A stretch of DNA of 58,066 nucleotides from an uncultured bacterium. Its GTDB lineage: Bacteria > Hydrogenedentota > Hydrogenedentia > Hydrogenedentales > Hydrogenedentaceae. Below are positions 1 to 9,038 of the stretch, piece after piece (the first letter of the stretch is position 1; every line of letters starts with the position of its first letter). Below the pieces are notes generated by a model, which was given only the letters and a program-made list of their open reading frames with translations, was not told the origin of the DNA and did not search any database. The position numbers were made by a program, and so were the translations under genes. The stretch is from the NCBI GenBank assembly GCA_937124615.1, contig CAKZKR010000051.1, forward strand, positions 1 to 58,066, in the 5' to 3' direction.

Positions 1-619
1 CATCCTTTTGTGGGACAGCAACCCAACTTGATAAATTGGCTCCCGGAACAATTAATTCTGCATTTGAATCATAAAGAATAGGGGCATTGAATCCTTCAAG
101 TCGCGGATAAAATAACCACTCTCTACTACGCGGTCCATTATAAAGCATTTCTGAATAACCATCTGCAAAACGAACATAAAGAAACCTACGTTCCGGTGAT
201 AGGCTCGACATAAATTCCTTCAAGTTGGGATAGTTGTTCATCCATATCCGCGCAATATCAATATGAGGAATGCTTCCCTTCCACTGCATCGAAGAACGAA
301 GTGTGAAACGTCCTATGCCAGCGCCTGTATTCCGTAGTGCCCAAGGCTTTCCTGCTATCCATGCACCATTGAAGAAAGAACGCCAGGCATGGTCGTTAGA
401 GGAAGCATAAGGATGTTGATTTAAATCATTATTTAAAACAGACATCCCAATATTTAAAGCCCCTCTTAAAAGCTGGTCTGCTTGTGCCTGACGGAGAGAT
501 AATTCAGATGTATACGACTCACCTTTTGTAACAAAATAAAAAGTAAAACCAATGGCAAGAAGAATGGCAATAATTCCAATGGCCAGGACTAATGCCGCAC
601 CCGTGTCCGGTTTTCGCAT
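1..619 (-). CDS. PilX/GspK-like minor pilin, partial (3' end outside window)
   Basis: The gene starts at ATG 619 behind a GGAGAG ribosome-binding site and stays open to the left edge, giving 206 residues of an incomplete protein. The N-terminus is a short positive leader ending in Gly (MRKPDTG), followed at once by a hydrophobic segment beginning AALVLAIGIIAILLAIG. This resembles the N-terminus of PilX and GspK minor pilins, which lack the Glu at position +5 found in other pilins. The remainder is a soluble region with no motif I recognise. It is the last gene of the run pilin-FimU-PilV-PilW, which is the place PilX usually takes, so a role at the tip of a type IV pilus-like filament is inferred. 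Exact family and total length are unknown. Confidence 0.72.
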   Translation of the reverse strand, partial: MRKPDTGAALVLAIGIIAILLAIGFTFYFVTKGESYTSELSLRQAQADQLLRGALNIGMSVLNNDLNQHPYASSNDHAWRSFFNGAWIAGKPWALRNTGAGIGRFTLRSSMQWKGSIPHIDIARIWMNNYPNLKEFMSSLSPERRFLYVRFADGYSEMLYNGPRSREWLFYPRLEGFNAPILYDSNAELIVPGANLSSWVAVPQKD

Positions 620-723
620 AAGCAAAACTCTCCTTAAAAATTTTATATACCTTTGTTCTAAATCTTCCTTCAGAACAAAGTTTATTAAATTTTACGATAG
701 ATTGAGTTGTTTAATAAAATTCT

Positions 724-2514
724 TTACATTCCTGCGGGCATTCTCCTCGGTTGTGGAGTTCGTAGTCCGCATGGAATATCAATAGATTGACTAAACCAGC
801 GCCTGAAATCAGAAACACCGGGCTGCGGCTTTTCGGTACAAACCCAGGCACTAACGGTTATTCGAACGGGTAATCGTTCAAAGAAAATAGTTGCAAAAGG
901 AGATGTTTGACTTGGGTCCGTTCCTTTCATCTCTGTCCAAACCCTATCTAAAAATGCTGTTAGGCATTCTGCTTGTTGTTGAGATAACGATCCAGACGGC
1001 AAAGAAAGGTAATGGGTAAAAACTGGGATACTTCTTATATCATTAAAATACATTACAGTCTGGTTCTCTTCAGACTGGTAGGAAAAAATATTCCCAGGAA
1101 ACAGTAAATCTGTCGAGGTTATTAATCCATTAACTTCATCAACCCAATAAGCATGAGCGCCGAAACCATCTGATAATACATAGTCCAGCGGATTTAACTC
1201 GTATGTCTCCCAAAAATTATATAAGACAACCCCGGTAGAAAAAGGATTTCCTGTTCCTCCAGTAAATAATTGATAAAGATACATTTGGTCTTTTCGGGCT
1301 ATTGATAAATCATAACTCCAAATATAGGGAGATAGATTTAGTACATTTCCCTGACCTGTGATAGCACGCACATTCGATGGATTTTTTAGTAAATTAGACC
1401 ATTCATTACAATATTGTCGGGAATTATATACTTGCATCAATAAAAGTCTCAACTCTGTTTTACGAATAGTTAGTAAGTCATTTATAAAATTTTTATCAAT
1501 TGTTTGAAAGTTTGGGTTATCCACATAGTTCCTTAAATCTTTAATTGCGTTTACAGTTGGTGTTTGACTCTCTACTGGACTTATCATACTCACTCCACTT
1601 TGAGTAGCAGTGCCTTCAATAAGAAATGCATGTAATAAAGCATCAACACTTGTATATTCTGTAAATAAGAAGGGATTTTCAGCAGTAGATAAATCAGGTT
1701 CAGGTATTAACTGTAATTCTGATGCTGAAGAATTAATAAAACCTTTTTGTATTTCTATATCTATAATATTTGTCTTCGAAATTTCTTCCACACGAAAAAG
1801 AGCCATTGGTTGAATTAAAACACGATAGGCTTGTTCTTCAACCGAAAATTGTGTCCCCACATTCATTTCAGACTGTACTTCTGGAAATGGATCTCCTCCC
1901 GTAAGCAAACTATTTAATGTATTCACGATTGTTGACACATCACAATTGGGAGGTAAGGTTGCCTGAATTCGCGAGAGAATATCATCAAAGAAATATGTTG
2001 CACTCACATTCGGAATTTTATTAGCTTCTCTCTTCATTCCCTTTTCTTTTTCAATTCTTTCCGGTAATTTATCTTTAGGTCCTATCGGTAGCCATGTCTC
2101 AAAAACAGGAATGGATGGACTCGGAGCAAAAAAATAAGTTACTCTGCCTACCTGACCGTTATCTAACATGGTTACGAATGTTAACGCTGTTGGTGTTCCA
2201 TAAAACTGAACTTTTTCTCCACGGTTTGCAAGGGTACAGGCTCGTTCCAAATCTCGAGCTAATACTTCCATAGCAGAACGTGCATTTCCATAACTTTCTT
2301 TTATCATATATCCTTGATGAGTAGATTCAATCGCGGAAACAAACATCGTAACCAAACCTGTCAGAATAATGGACAGTATAGTCATCGCCACTATAACTTC
2401 AATAAGGGTCATACCCTTTGTGTTAACATACCTATCGCCCAAAAAGAAAAATGAATCTATATTTTTACTGTTGTTCAGTAACATAGGTAACGAACCTTTC
2501 TTCTCTTCCATCAT
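724..2514 (-). CDS. PilW/GspJ-like minor pilin, unusually long
   Basis: A prepilin N-terminus is visible: after a leader of 34 residues (24 if the ATG at 2484 is used) comes Gly followed by MTLIEVIVAMTILSI, with Glu at +5 of the mature protein and a hydrophobic helix. Cleavage and methylation by PilD-type peptidase is expected. At 596 residues it is about twice the usual PilW/GspJ length, and the long C-terminal part has no domain I recognise. It overlaps the end of the preceding PilV-like gene, so translational coupling is likely. ATG 2514 has AAGG about 9 bp upstream; ATG 2484 has a similarly weak site, so the start is uncertain. Position between PilV-like and PilX-like genes supports the PilW-type assignment. 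Confidence 0.78.
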   Translation of the reverse strand: MMEEKKGSLPMLLNNSKNIDSFFFLGDRYVNTKGMTLIEVIVAMTILSIILTGLVTMFVSAIESTHQGYMIKESYGNARSAMEVLARDLERACTLANRGEKVQFYGTPTALTFVTMLDNGQVGRVTYFFAPSPSIPVFETWLPIGPKDKLPERIEKEKGMKREANKIPNVSATYFFDDILSRIQATLPPNCDVSTIVNTLNSLLTGGDPFPEVQSEMNVGTQFSVEEQAYRVLIQPMALFRVEEISKTNIIDIEIQKGFINSSASELQLIPEPDLSTAENPFLFTEYTSVDALLHAFLIEGTATQSGVSMISPVESQTPTVNAIKDLRNYVDNPNFQTIDKNFINDLLTIRKTELRLLLMQVYNSRQYCNEWSNLLKNPSNVRAITGQGNVLNLSPYIWSYDLSIARKDQMYLYQLFTGGTGNPFSTGVVLYNFWETYELNPLDYVLSDGFGAHAYWVDEVNGLITSTDLLFPGNIFSYQSEENQTVMYFNDIRSIPVFTHYLSLPSGSLSQQQAECLTAFLDRVWTEMKGTDPSQTSPFATIFFERLPVRITVSAWVCTEKPQPGVSDFRRWFSQSIDIPCGLRTPQPRRMPAGM

Positions 2515-2890
2515 TAAGTCTTACCTTAAAAGTAACTCGATACAACCCTTTACCTATAGGAACACGCGAAGCAGAAGCACCATAATGCTGATATAACTCA
2601 TACGCACTGGCTGTTGTTTCTATCATCTGAAAAGCATTATCTTTTAACCATGAATTTAAGCCTGTAGAAAGAGCACCCCCTACACGAACACGGCTCATTT
2701 CTGTTCGTGCCAGATTTGAAATATTTGCATTGGCAGAAGAATCTGTCAACAGTTTTTGGGCCGACGGAAACAGTGTAAATATTGCAACCAACCCACCAGC
2801 AATAATTGCAAGGGCAATAACGATTTCTAATATAGAAAAACCTGATTGTTTGTTCAAATATGTATTTTTTTGAAATGTATGTTTCTTCAT
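2465..2890 (-). CDS. PilV/GspI-like minor pilin
   Basis: This 141-residue protein has a 17-residue basic leader ending QSG, then FSILEIVIALAIIAGG with Glu at +5, the class III signal of type IV pilins and pseudopilins. Length and the simple small C-terminal domain fit GspI/PilV minor subunits. The start codon overlaps the stop of the upstream gene by 4 bp (ATGA), and its own end overlaps the next gene, so the minor pilins appear to be made from one message by coupled translation. Role inferred: part of the priming/tip complex of a pilus-like filament in the inner membrane and periplasm. PilV and GspI cannot be told apart from sequence alone; the neighbours favour the pilus cluster. Confidence 0.8.
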   Translation of the reverse strand: MKKHTFQKNTYLNKQSGFSILEIVIALAIIAGGLVAIFTLFPSAQKLLTDSSANANISNLARTEMSRVRVGGALSTGLNSWLKDNAFQMIETTASAYELYQHYGASASRVPIGKGLYRVTFKVRLNDGREERFVTYVTEQQ

Positions 2891-3774
2891 AACTCTGTTC
2901 TAATCCTCCCTGTAACCCGGAATAAACTTAACAAACTCATATTATGTGTTACCCATATAGCATTTGCAGGAACTTGTCCCTGAATATTTGCCGGTAGGAC
3001 AACGGGCTCTGAACTCGTTGCGTCCACCAAAGCGAGAGTATATCGCTCCTTTACAAACACATTTGAACTGGGGACCAATTTCCCGTCTGGCTTAAAAATA
3101 TGTGCGTACCAGGAATATTTGTTACCCGAACCATCTGAATATGCTAAAGATGCTTGCACAGTATACTCCAAATCTAAAAAGGGTACATTAACTTTCGTTA
3201 ATCCAAGAAGGGAAGTAGAATTCCCCTCATCAATGGAACGCAAAAGAGGAACTGTAATTGTTAGAGAATTAGGAACTACAATATTGTCTCGAAACTCTAC
3301 ATTACACAGAATGACCCCACTCTCAAACCGTTTATTTAAACCATATTCTGATTTGGACTCTATCGGGACATAAATACTATCCCAACTATCGGGAAATCCT
3401 AACCTATCTCGAATATCATCAAACCCTTCATTATTCTTTCGACTTATTTCATACATCACAGAAGCAGAAACCAATGCATGAATATGACGGTCCCCTGTAA
3501 TAATCCCCTGACTTGTTTCAACATTTGTTACAGGGACAGGAACAAACACATCACTATATACAACGGCTGTATTTACTCGATAAGTTGATGCATAAATTCT
3601 GGCAACCTGCATAATCTGGGCCAAGTCTCGAGCCGTTCGTTTTACAGGGTCCGTTGCGTCTCTGTAAAAACGGAATATAGATGGAATCGAAATAAGGGTC
3701 AACATCCCTACGATTCCGATTACAACCAGAAGTTCTGTTAATGTATAACCTTGTTTTTTACCTCTAATATACAT
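2887..3774 (-). CDS. FimU/GspH-like minor pilin
   Basis: The 295-residue product begins with the leader MYIRGKKQG, followed by YTLTELLVVIGIVGMLTLIS, a textbook prepilin cleavage site with Glu at +5. The stretch after the helix (RTARDLAQIMQVARIYAS) matches the pattern of the GspH/FimT family, where the helix leads into a beta-rich domain. It is longer than typical GspH/FimU (about 170-220 residues). It follows the major pilin gene after an 86-bp gap holding a strong stem-loop and is the first of four minor pilins in H-I-J-K order. Function inferred: initiator/tip subunit of the filament. Confidence 0.8.
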   Translation of the reverse strand: MYIRGKKQGYTLTELLVVIGIVGMLTLISIPSIFRFYRDATDPVKRTARDLAQIMQVARIYASTYRVNTAVVYSDVFVPVPVTNVETSQGIITGDRHIHALVSASVMYEISRKNNEGFDDIRDRLGFPDSWDSIYVPIESKSEYGLNKRFESGVILCNVEFRDNIVVPNSLTITVPLLRSIDEGNSTSLLGLTKVNVPFLDLEYTVQASLAYSDGSGNKYSWYAHIFKPDGKLVPSSNVFVKERYTLALVDATSSEPVVLPANIQGQVPANAIWVTHNMSLLSLFRVTGRIRTEL

Positions 3775-3786
3775 TTTTCACAAAGT

Positions 3787-3850
3787 CTTTCATATTTAGA
3801 AGGGCAATGTATGTTTAACCTTCCCATACATTGCCCTTACTTTCATATTT
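3787..3850 (-). terminator. Stem-loop with 14-bp perfect arms behind the major pilin gene
   Basis: Arms AAGGGCAATGTATG (3800-3813) and CATACATTGCCCTT (3825-3838) are perfect complements around an 11-base loop. The 11-base direct repeat CTTTCATATTT flanks them at 3787-3797 and 3840-3850. There is no clear run of T after the stem in the direction of transcription, so it is either an imperfect terminator/attenuator or an mRNA-stabilising hairpin between the major pilin and the minor pilins. A small mobile or REP-like element is the alternative reading. Confidence 0.6.
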
Positions 3851-3860
3851 TAAATATGTA

Positions 3861-4715
3861 CTAATTGTAGAAACGGATCCAACTCTGTCCAGGGTCCCAA
3901 TTATTAATATCATCTCCACCCCCTTTATATTCTTCTTCCTGGGCATTATAGCTGGCAGAACCTTGATAACTTCCTCCTGGTAAAGGATTTGCTAAATTTG
4001 AATTATACACCCCCTGGCCTGAAATCATATTTGCACCATAAGACCAGATGAAAGCCAGTTTTCCTTTATCCGCAGGAAAACCTACTTTGATGTCTTGATT
4101 GTTTTCTGGGTCTTTAGTATCAAATGTCAAAGTATCACTTCTTTCTCCTCCTAATACGCCCGGCAAGGTTTTTTCCTTTTTCCCTAACATATAAATACGG
4201 AATGGAATAGGACCATTTCTGGGAGGCCAAGGGCCCGGATAAATGTTATACAGATTACCCCACGGGTCTAAGGCAATATCTTCAAGATATCCAACACCCA
4301 GTCGCATTACTACATCTGTATCTAAAATCGTAGAATATGCAAAGCCTAATTCGGGGTCTTCTCTTCCATCTAATACTCTTCTACCTTCTCTTAATAGAGC
4401 ATATAAAGTATTGGTATATAATTTAATAGCTTTTTGGAAATGCTGAGAGGTCATTACATACGGGGGATCGTTAGAATCAAAAATGTAACTCCTAACATTA
4501 CCAGTGTCAAATAAATAATTCAGATTCTGTACATTCGCATCGGTTACCATCTTTGTTAATGCAAGTTCTATCGACTTAATATCCCCTAAAGCCCGTGTAG
4601 CCCTACCCCGCGCAATATATCGAGCGACATTGGGGACTATGATGGCCGCAAGGATTGAGATAATAGCCATCACTACAAGTAATTCTACAAGTGTAAATCC
4701 TTTTTTTCTTTTCAT
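3861..4715 (-). CDS. GspG-like major (pseudo)pilin of the second filament cluster
   Basis: The protein starts MKRKKG and continues FTLVELLVVMAIISILAAI, a classic prepilin signal with cleavage after Gly6 and Glu at +5. ATG 4715 is chosen because GGAGG lies 8 bp upstream; an in-frame GTG at 4730 would include the ribosome-binding site itself. The mature domain (about 278 residues) has DPWGNLYNIYPGP, the DPWGN motif of GspG-type major pseudopilins, and a glycine-rich C-terminus. It is about twice the length of standard GspG. It follows pilC after a hairpin and a 127-bp gap, so it may have its own promoter, which would suit an abundant subunit. Whether it builds a true pilus or a short pseudopilus is open; the nearby PilT argues for a retractable fibre. 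Confidence 0.85.
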   Translation of the reverse strand: MKRKKGFTLVELLVVMAIISILAAIIVPNVARYIARGRATRALGDIKSIELALTKMVTDANVQNLNYLFDTGNVRSYIFDSNDPPYVMTSQHFQKAIKLYTNTLYALLREGRRVLDGREDPELGFAYSTILDTDVVMRLGVGYLEDIALDPWGNLYNIYPGPWPPRNGPIPFRIYMLGKKEKTLPGVLGGERSDTLTFDTKDPENNQDIKVGFPADKGKLAFIWSYGANMISGQGVYNSNLANPLPGGSYQGSASYNAQEEEYKGGGDDINNWDPGQSWIRFYN

Positions 4716-4806
4716 ACGGTCTTCCTCCACTCAGGGTTCAGACGATTTTCTCGTCCTTTCAGTTATAAGTTCTTGTAAATTATTAAACTTTCATTATATT
4801 TATACC

Positions 4807-4830
4807 ATAAAAACAGCAATAGTTGCTGTA
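4807..4830 (-). terminator. Likely intrinsic terminator after pilC
   Basis: Arms ACAGCAA (4813-4819) and TTGCTGT (4823-4829) form a 7-bp stem with a 3-base loop, followed on the minus strand by five T residues. It sits about 14 bases after the pilC stop codon and ahead of the major pilin gene, so it could separate the assembly genes from the pilin transcription unit. A TATAAT box lies just downstream on the same strand, but no good -35 was found. Confidence 0.5.
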
Positions 4831-4842
4831 TTTATTCAACTT

Positions 4843-6081
4843 TTATGTTCCGCTGATAGTATCGCCGAGTGTGAATATTGGCAAGTACAGGGATACAACG
4901 ATAAAACCGATAATTCCACCCAGAACAATAATAATGGCCGGCTCCATTAATGACAACATGGCTTCAACCGCCGCTTCTACTTCCGCGTCATAGATGTCAG
5001 CCACTTTATGCAACATTGAATCAAGACTACCTGTCTCTTCACCCACATCAATCATATTTACTACCATTGTAGGAAATACCTTGGTTTGGTCCAGAGGCGC
5101 CGCTATGGTATCCCCTTCTTTTACACTGTCATGGACTTTATCCACCGCATCCTGAATAATCTCATTGCCGATTGTTTCTTTAGTAATCTTCAATGCTTGC
5201 AGGATGGGCACACCTGAAGTAATTAGTGTCCCTAAAGTTCGGGCAAATCTTGCCACAGCTACCTTCGTTACTAAATCGCCAATTAACGGTAATTTTAATA
5301 CAGCCCGGTCACGAAACCTTCGAACTGCATGGAATTTGAAAAGTATTTTTATAAAAATTATTGTCCATGCAACAATAGCAATTAACATCCACCAATTGTA
5401 AATCATAAAATCCCCTGCTTTCATCAGGAATTGTGTAGGCCACGGAAGTTGCCCACCAAATTCCTTGAAAATATCCGCAAAAACAGGGACCACTTTAATA
5501 AGCAGGAACATCACAATTGCGGAAGCAATGATAAGAACCGCAATAGGATAAATCATAGCCGACTTTACGCGCCGTTTTAAGGCCTCTCTCCGTTCCATAA
5601 ATTGTGCAATACGATTAAGTACTACTTCTAACATACCGCCCACTTCACCCGCCTTTACCATATTAACAAAAAGACGGTCAAACTGTTTCGGATGTTTTGC
5701 AAGTGCTTCTGAGAATGTACTACCGGATTGTATATCAGTAGATATTTCTCGAAGAATATCCTTTAATTTACAGGGCTTCATTTGTGCAATTAATACATTC
5801 AAACTGCGCAACAGAGGTAAACCTGCATCAATCAATGTAGATAATTGGCGGGTCATAACCACAAGTTGTTTGGTCTTTACCCCCCCAAAATAAAGTTCAT
5901 TTAATCCTTTCTTTTCTCCGCGCGCCTTTCGCTCATCACTTCGACGAGCTTCGCGAACATGCGTTGGAAATAGCCCTAAACTTCGCACATCGTTAATCGC
6001 GAGAGCCACACTATCTGCCTGGATAATGCCAAAAACTTCCTTGCCTTCTCGATTAATCGCTCGATAAGCATATTTAGGCAT
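4843..6081 (-). CDS. pilC: PilC/GspF family inner-membrane platform protein
   Basis: This 412-residue polytopic protein carries the two repeated GspF domains: an N-terminal MPKYAYRAINREGKEV segment, the first domain with MTRQLSTLIDAGLPLLRSL near residue 80, and the second with FARTLGTLITSGVPILQAL near residue 280. Each domain is followed by membrane helices, and the last helix (IIIVLGGIIGFIVVSLYLP) is near the C-terminus. Family knowledge: GspF/PilC is the platform that couples the cytoplasmic ATPase to subunit extraction from the membrane. It sits 17 bp after the second GspE/PilB-type ATPase gene. A paralogue, gspF, lies at 17136-18374 in the secretion operon. Confidence 0.93.
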   Translation of the reverse strand: MPKYAYRAINREGKEVFGIIQADSVALAINDVRSLGLFPTHVREARRSDERKARGEKKGLNELYFGGVKTKQLVVMTRQLSTLIDAGLPLLRSLNVLIAQMKPCKLKDILREISTDIQSGSTFSEALAKHPKQFDRLFVNMVKAGEVGGMLEVVLNRIAQFMERREALKRRVKSAMIYPIAVLIIASAIVMFLLIKVVPVFADIFKEFGGQLPWPTQFLMKAGDFMIYNWWMLIAIVAWTIIFIKILFKFHAVRRFRDRAVLKLPLIGDLVTKVAVARFARTLGTLITSGVPILQALKITKETIGNEIIQDAVDKVHDSVKEGDTIAAPLDQTKVFPTMVVNMIDVGEETGSLDSMLHKVADIYDAEVEAAVEAMLSLMEPAIIIVLGGIIGFIVVSLYLPIFTLGDTISGT

Positions 6082-6098
6082 GGTTCCAATTCCTTTTA

Positions 6099-7877
6099 TT
6101 AATCATCATAATTATCTGTATGGGCAATTACTTCTTTCGCAGAAGTAACACCCTGAATACATTTTATTATACCTTCTTCTCGCAGGATACGCATACCCAA
6201 TTTCTTTCTTGCATATCTACGAATATCATACGCCATTGCACGGTCTAAAATCATTTCGCAAACTGTTTCATCAACTTGTAATATTTCAAACAAACCCGTT
6301 CTACCCATATATCCGATATAATCACATGCCGGGCATCCCTTTGGCCGGAACAACTGAAGTTTAGGGTCTTCACGCCAATTTTTAGGTAAACCTAACTCTT
6401 CCATTTCCTCCTTAGAAGGCCTATACCGCTCTCTACAATGCCTGCAAAGACAACGCACCAGCCGTTGTGCTAACACAGCCTCCAACGAAGCAGTTATTAG
6501 ATAAGGCTCTACATCCATATCGAGCAATCGGGTAACTGTCTCAGGGGCACTATTTGTGTGCAATGTACTCAAAACCAGGTGCCCTGTTAATGACGCTTCT
6601 ACTGCAATCTGGGCTGTTTCAAGGTCACGGATTTCTCCGACCATCACGATATCGGGGTCCTGACGCAATATAGCACGCAACCCTGCTGCAAAAGTTAAAC
6701 CAACTTCTTCGTTTACCTGACATTGCATAACACGGTCAATTTGTAATTCAACAGGGTCTTCCATTGTAATAATTTTTACTTCTTCATTGTTTAATTTTGC
6801 AATACAACCATATAGTGTAGTTGTTTTACCAGACCCTGTCGGTCCTGTAACTAACAAAATGCCATTGGGTCGAGACAATACATCATCCAACCGTGTTTTT
6901 ACATAATCACTTAAACCCAATCGGTCTAAATCAATACGAACTGCTGTCCGGTCTAAAATACGAAGCACAACTCCTTCACCGTATAGGGTCGGAAGTGTCG
7001 CGACACGAATATCAATAATACTATCTCCCACCTTCAATTCGATACGTGAATCCTGAGGCAATCGCCTTTCTCCGATATCCATATTGCACATAATTTTGAC
7101 ACGAGATACCAATGCAATCGCTAGATTTTTAGGAGGATTAACAATTTCGTGTAAAACACCATCAACACGGATTCGGATACGAAAACGGTCCTCATAGACT
7201 TCAAAATGAATATCGGATGCTCTCTTCTTTACAGCCTCCAGGAAAACCAGATTAACAATCTTAATAACCTCGGGTAATTGGGCTAATTCAACCAGATTTT
7301 CCGTATCTTTTATAATTTCCTGCGTTCCCAATTCTTCTAGCGTTAAATCAGAAGCTCCTACCTTATCCTGAAGTTCTGAAATCATCTCATGAATGGAATC
7401 GGTCTCAAAGGAATAATTATTTTTCCATGCAGTAGCAACATCTTGTGGATTACTAATAGCCCCTCGAACCGGTTGACCAACGATATGTCTCAAGTCATCT
7501 AATATCTGCAAATTCAACGGGTCTGCCATTGCTACAACGAGAACACCATCAACTTCCTTAATAGGAAGAACATTGTAAAAACGGGCAACATCAGGTGAAA
7601 TTTTACGAATAATTTCTTCGGGAATTTTCAGACGGGTTACATCTACCTTTTCCATCCCCAATTGTGTGCCCAGGGCTTCAACAATTGCCTGTTCTTCACA
7701 ATAGCCCATGGACACAAGTACTCGACCCAGAAAATCACCTGTCAACCGTTGTCGCTGGAGCGCCTCATCTAATTGAAGAGGTATGATTACACCTTGTTCA
7801 ACCAGTATATCGCCTAATCGACGCTGACTTAATTGTCCTGTTTTCGCTTGGCTTTGTTTTGCTAATGCACTCGACAT
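6099..7877 (-). CDS. GspE/PilB-type assembly ATPase, second copy of the pilus cluster
   Basis: The 592-residue protein has an N-terminal MshEN/T2SSE-N domain (about residues 17-150, with RRLGDILVEQGVI), then the AAA-type secretion ATPase. Walker A GPTGSGKTTT starts near residue 345, the Walker B-like region reads DPDIVMVGEIRD, and a zinc-binding four-cysteine region (CLCRHC ... CPAC) lies at about 474-520, as in assembly ATPases and not retraction ATPases. It would power subunit polymerisation at the inner membrane together with PilC, whose gene follows directly. Two assembly-type ATPases flank pilT, so this one may serve a different filament, a different subunit set, or work with its paralogue; sequence cannot decide. 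Confidence 0.93.
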   Translation of the reverse strand: MSSALAKQSQAKTGQLSQRRLGDILVEQGVIIPLQLDEALQRQRLTGDFLGRVLVSMGYCEEQAIVEALGTQLGMEKVDVTRLKIPEEIIRKISPDVARFYNVLPIKEVDGVLVVAMADPLNLQILDDLRHIVGQPVRGAISNPQDVATAWKNNYSFETDSIHEMISELQDKVGASDLTLEELGTQEIIKDTENLVELAQLPEVIKIVNLVFLEAVKKRASDIHFEVYEDRFRIRIRVDGVLHEIVNPPKNLAIALVSRVKIMCNMDIGERRLPQDSRIELKVGDSIIDIRVATLPTLYGEGVVLRILDRTAVRIDLDRLGLSDYVKTRLDDVLSRPNGILLVTGPTGSGKTTTLYGCIAKLNNEEVKIITMEDPVELQIDRVMQCQVNEEVGLTFAAGLRAILRQDPDIVMVGEIRDLETAQIAVEASLTGHLVLSTLHTNSAPETVTRLLDMDVEPYLITASLEAVLAQRLVRCLCRHCRERYRPSKEEMEELGLPKNWREDPKLQLFRPKGCPACDYIGYMGRTGLFEILQVDETVCEMILDRAMAYDIRRYARKKLGMRILREEGIIKCIQGVTSAKEVIAHTDNYDD

Positions 7878-7906
7878 ATTACAAACTTTCTTTTATTTCT
7901 CCAAAA

Positions 7907-9016
7907 TTATGCCACCTCTCCTTCTTTTTTGGGAGCAGGACCGCCTTCCATCCCTAATGCACGCGCTGCCGCTTCAAATTCATCCGGGATTTGTGACTTC
8001 GCAAGACAGTCCTCATATTTACAAATACCCTTTCTATAAAGGGCTAGCAAATGTTCATCAAGCAGATTCATACCGTATTTATGCCCCGTCTGAATTGCAG
8101 AAGTAATACGGTATGTTTTGTTTTCACGAATTAAGTTTTGAATAGCAGGGGTACAATACATAATTTCATATGCAGCCACACGTCCAAAACCACTCTTACG
8201 GGGAACAAGAGTCTGTGAGATTACAGCCCTCAAGTTTCCTGCCAACTGAGTTCGAATTTGTTCTTGTTGGTTTGATGGGAAAGCATCTACGACACGGTCT
8301 ACAGTTCTTACTGCTCCTGTAGTATGAAGTGTGGCAAACACAAGGTGTCCTGTTTCTGCTGCAGTAATCGCCGCTTCTATCGTTTCAAGGTCACGCATTT
8401 CACCGACGAGAATAACATCGGGGTCCATACGCAACGCTCTTCGTAAAGCCTCTGCAAAGGTTGGAACATCTACACCGACTTCACGCTGGGTGATAATACC
8501 TTTTTTATGGGTGTGATAATATTCAATCGGGTCTTCAATGGTAATAATATGCGAGTCCAGATTGGTGTTAATCCAATCAAGCATAGTCGCTAATGTCGTT
8601 GTTTTCCCTGAACCCGTAGGACCTGTAATTAGAACCAAACCACGCGGTTGACGAAGTAAATTTTCAATATGTCGTGGCAATCCTAATTCTTCAAAGGTTA
8701 AAATCTTGCGTGGAATTAATCGCAATACAACACCTACATATCCCTTTTGTTTGAAAATAGCCACGCGGAACCGTGCAATATCTTCAAATGCAAAACCGAA
8801 GTCCGAACCCCCTACTTCCTGTAATTCTTGCTGATTATCCACAGAGGCAATACTTTTCATCAATCGTTCTGTATCCTCGGGTGTTAATGGGTCCTCACCA
8901 AAGAAAACCAACCGGCCATGAACCCGACCCACAGGTGGATTGTCTACCGCGAGATGTAAGTCTGAACCTTCACGGTCGATTAGCATTCGTAATAAACTCA
9001 CCATTTCATACGCCAT
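7907..9016 (-). CDS. pilT: PilT-type pilus retraction ATPase
   Basis: At 369 residues this is the usual PilT length. It lacks the N-terminal MshEN domain and the four-cysteine zinc site of the assembly ATPases. It has Walker A GPTGSGKTTT near residue 132, the Asp box HIITIEDPIEY, Walker B DPDVILVGEMRD, the His box GHLVFATLHTT and the PilT-typical C-terminal TPAIQNLIREN (near 290), a variant of the AIRNLIRE motif. PilT hexamers depolymerise type IV pili to drive twitching and DNA uptake. Its presence implies that the neighbouring pilin forms a retractable pilus and not only a secretion pseudopilus. It lies between two assembly ATPase genes, with gaps of about 20-30 bp, so co-transcription is expected. 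Confidence 0.95.
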   Translation of the reverse strand: MAYEMVSLLRMLIDREGSDLHLAVDNPPVGRVHGRLVFFGEDPLTPEDTERLMKSIASVDNQQELQEVGGSDFGFAFEDIARFRVAIFKQKGYVGVVLRLIPRKILTFEELGLPRHIENLLRQPRGLVLITGPTGSGKTTTLATMLDWINTNLDSHIITIEDPIEYYHTHKKGIITQREVGVDVPTFAEALRRALRMDPDVILVGEMRDLETIEAAITAAETGHLVFATLHTTGAVRTVDRVVDAFPSNQQEQIRTQLAGNLRAVISQTLVPRKSGFGRVAAYEIMYCTPAIQNLIRENKTYRITSAIQTGHKYGMNLLDEHLLALYRKGICKYEDCLAKSQIPDEFEAAARALGMEGGPAPKKEGEVA

Positions 9017-9038
9017 ATATTCATCTCCTTATATTCAA

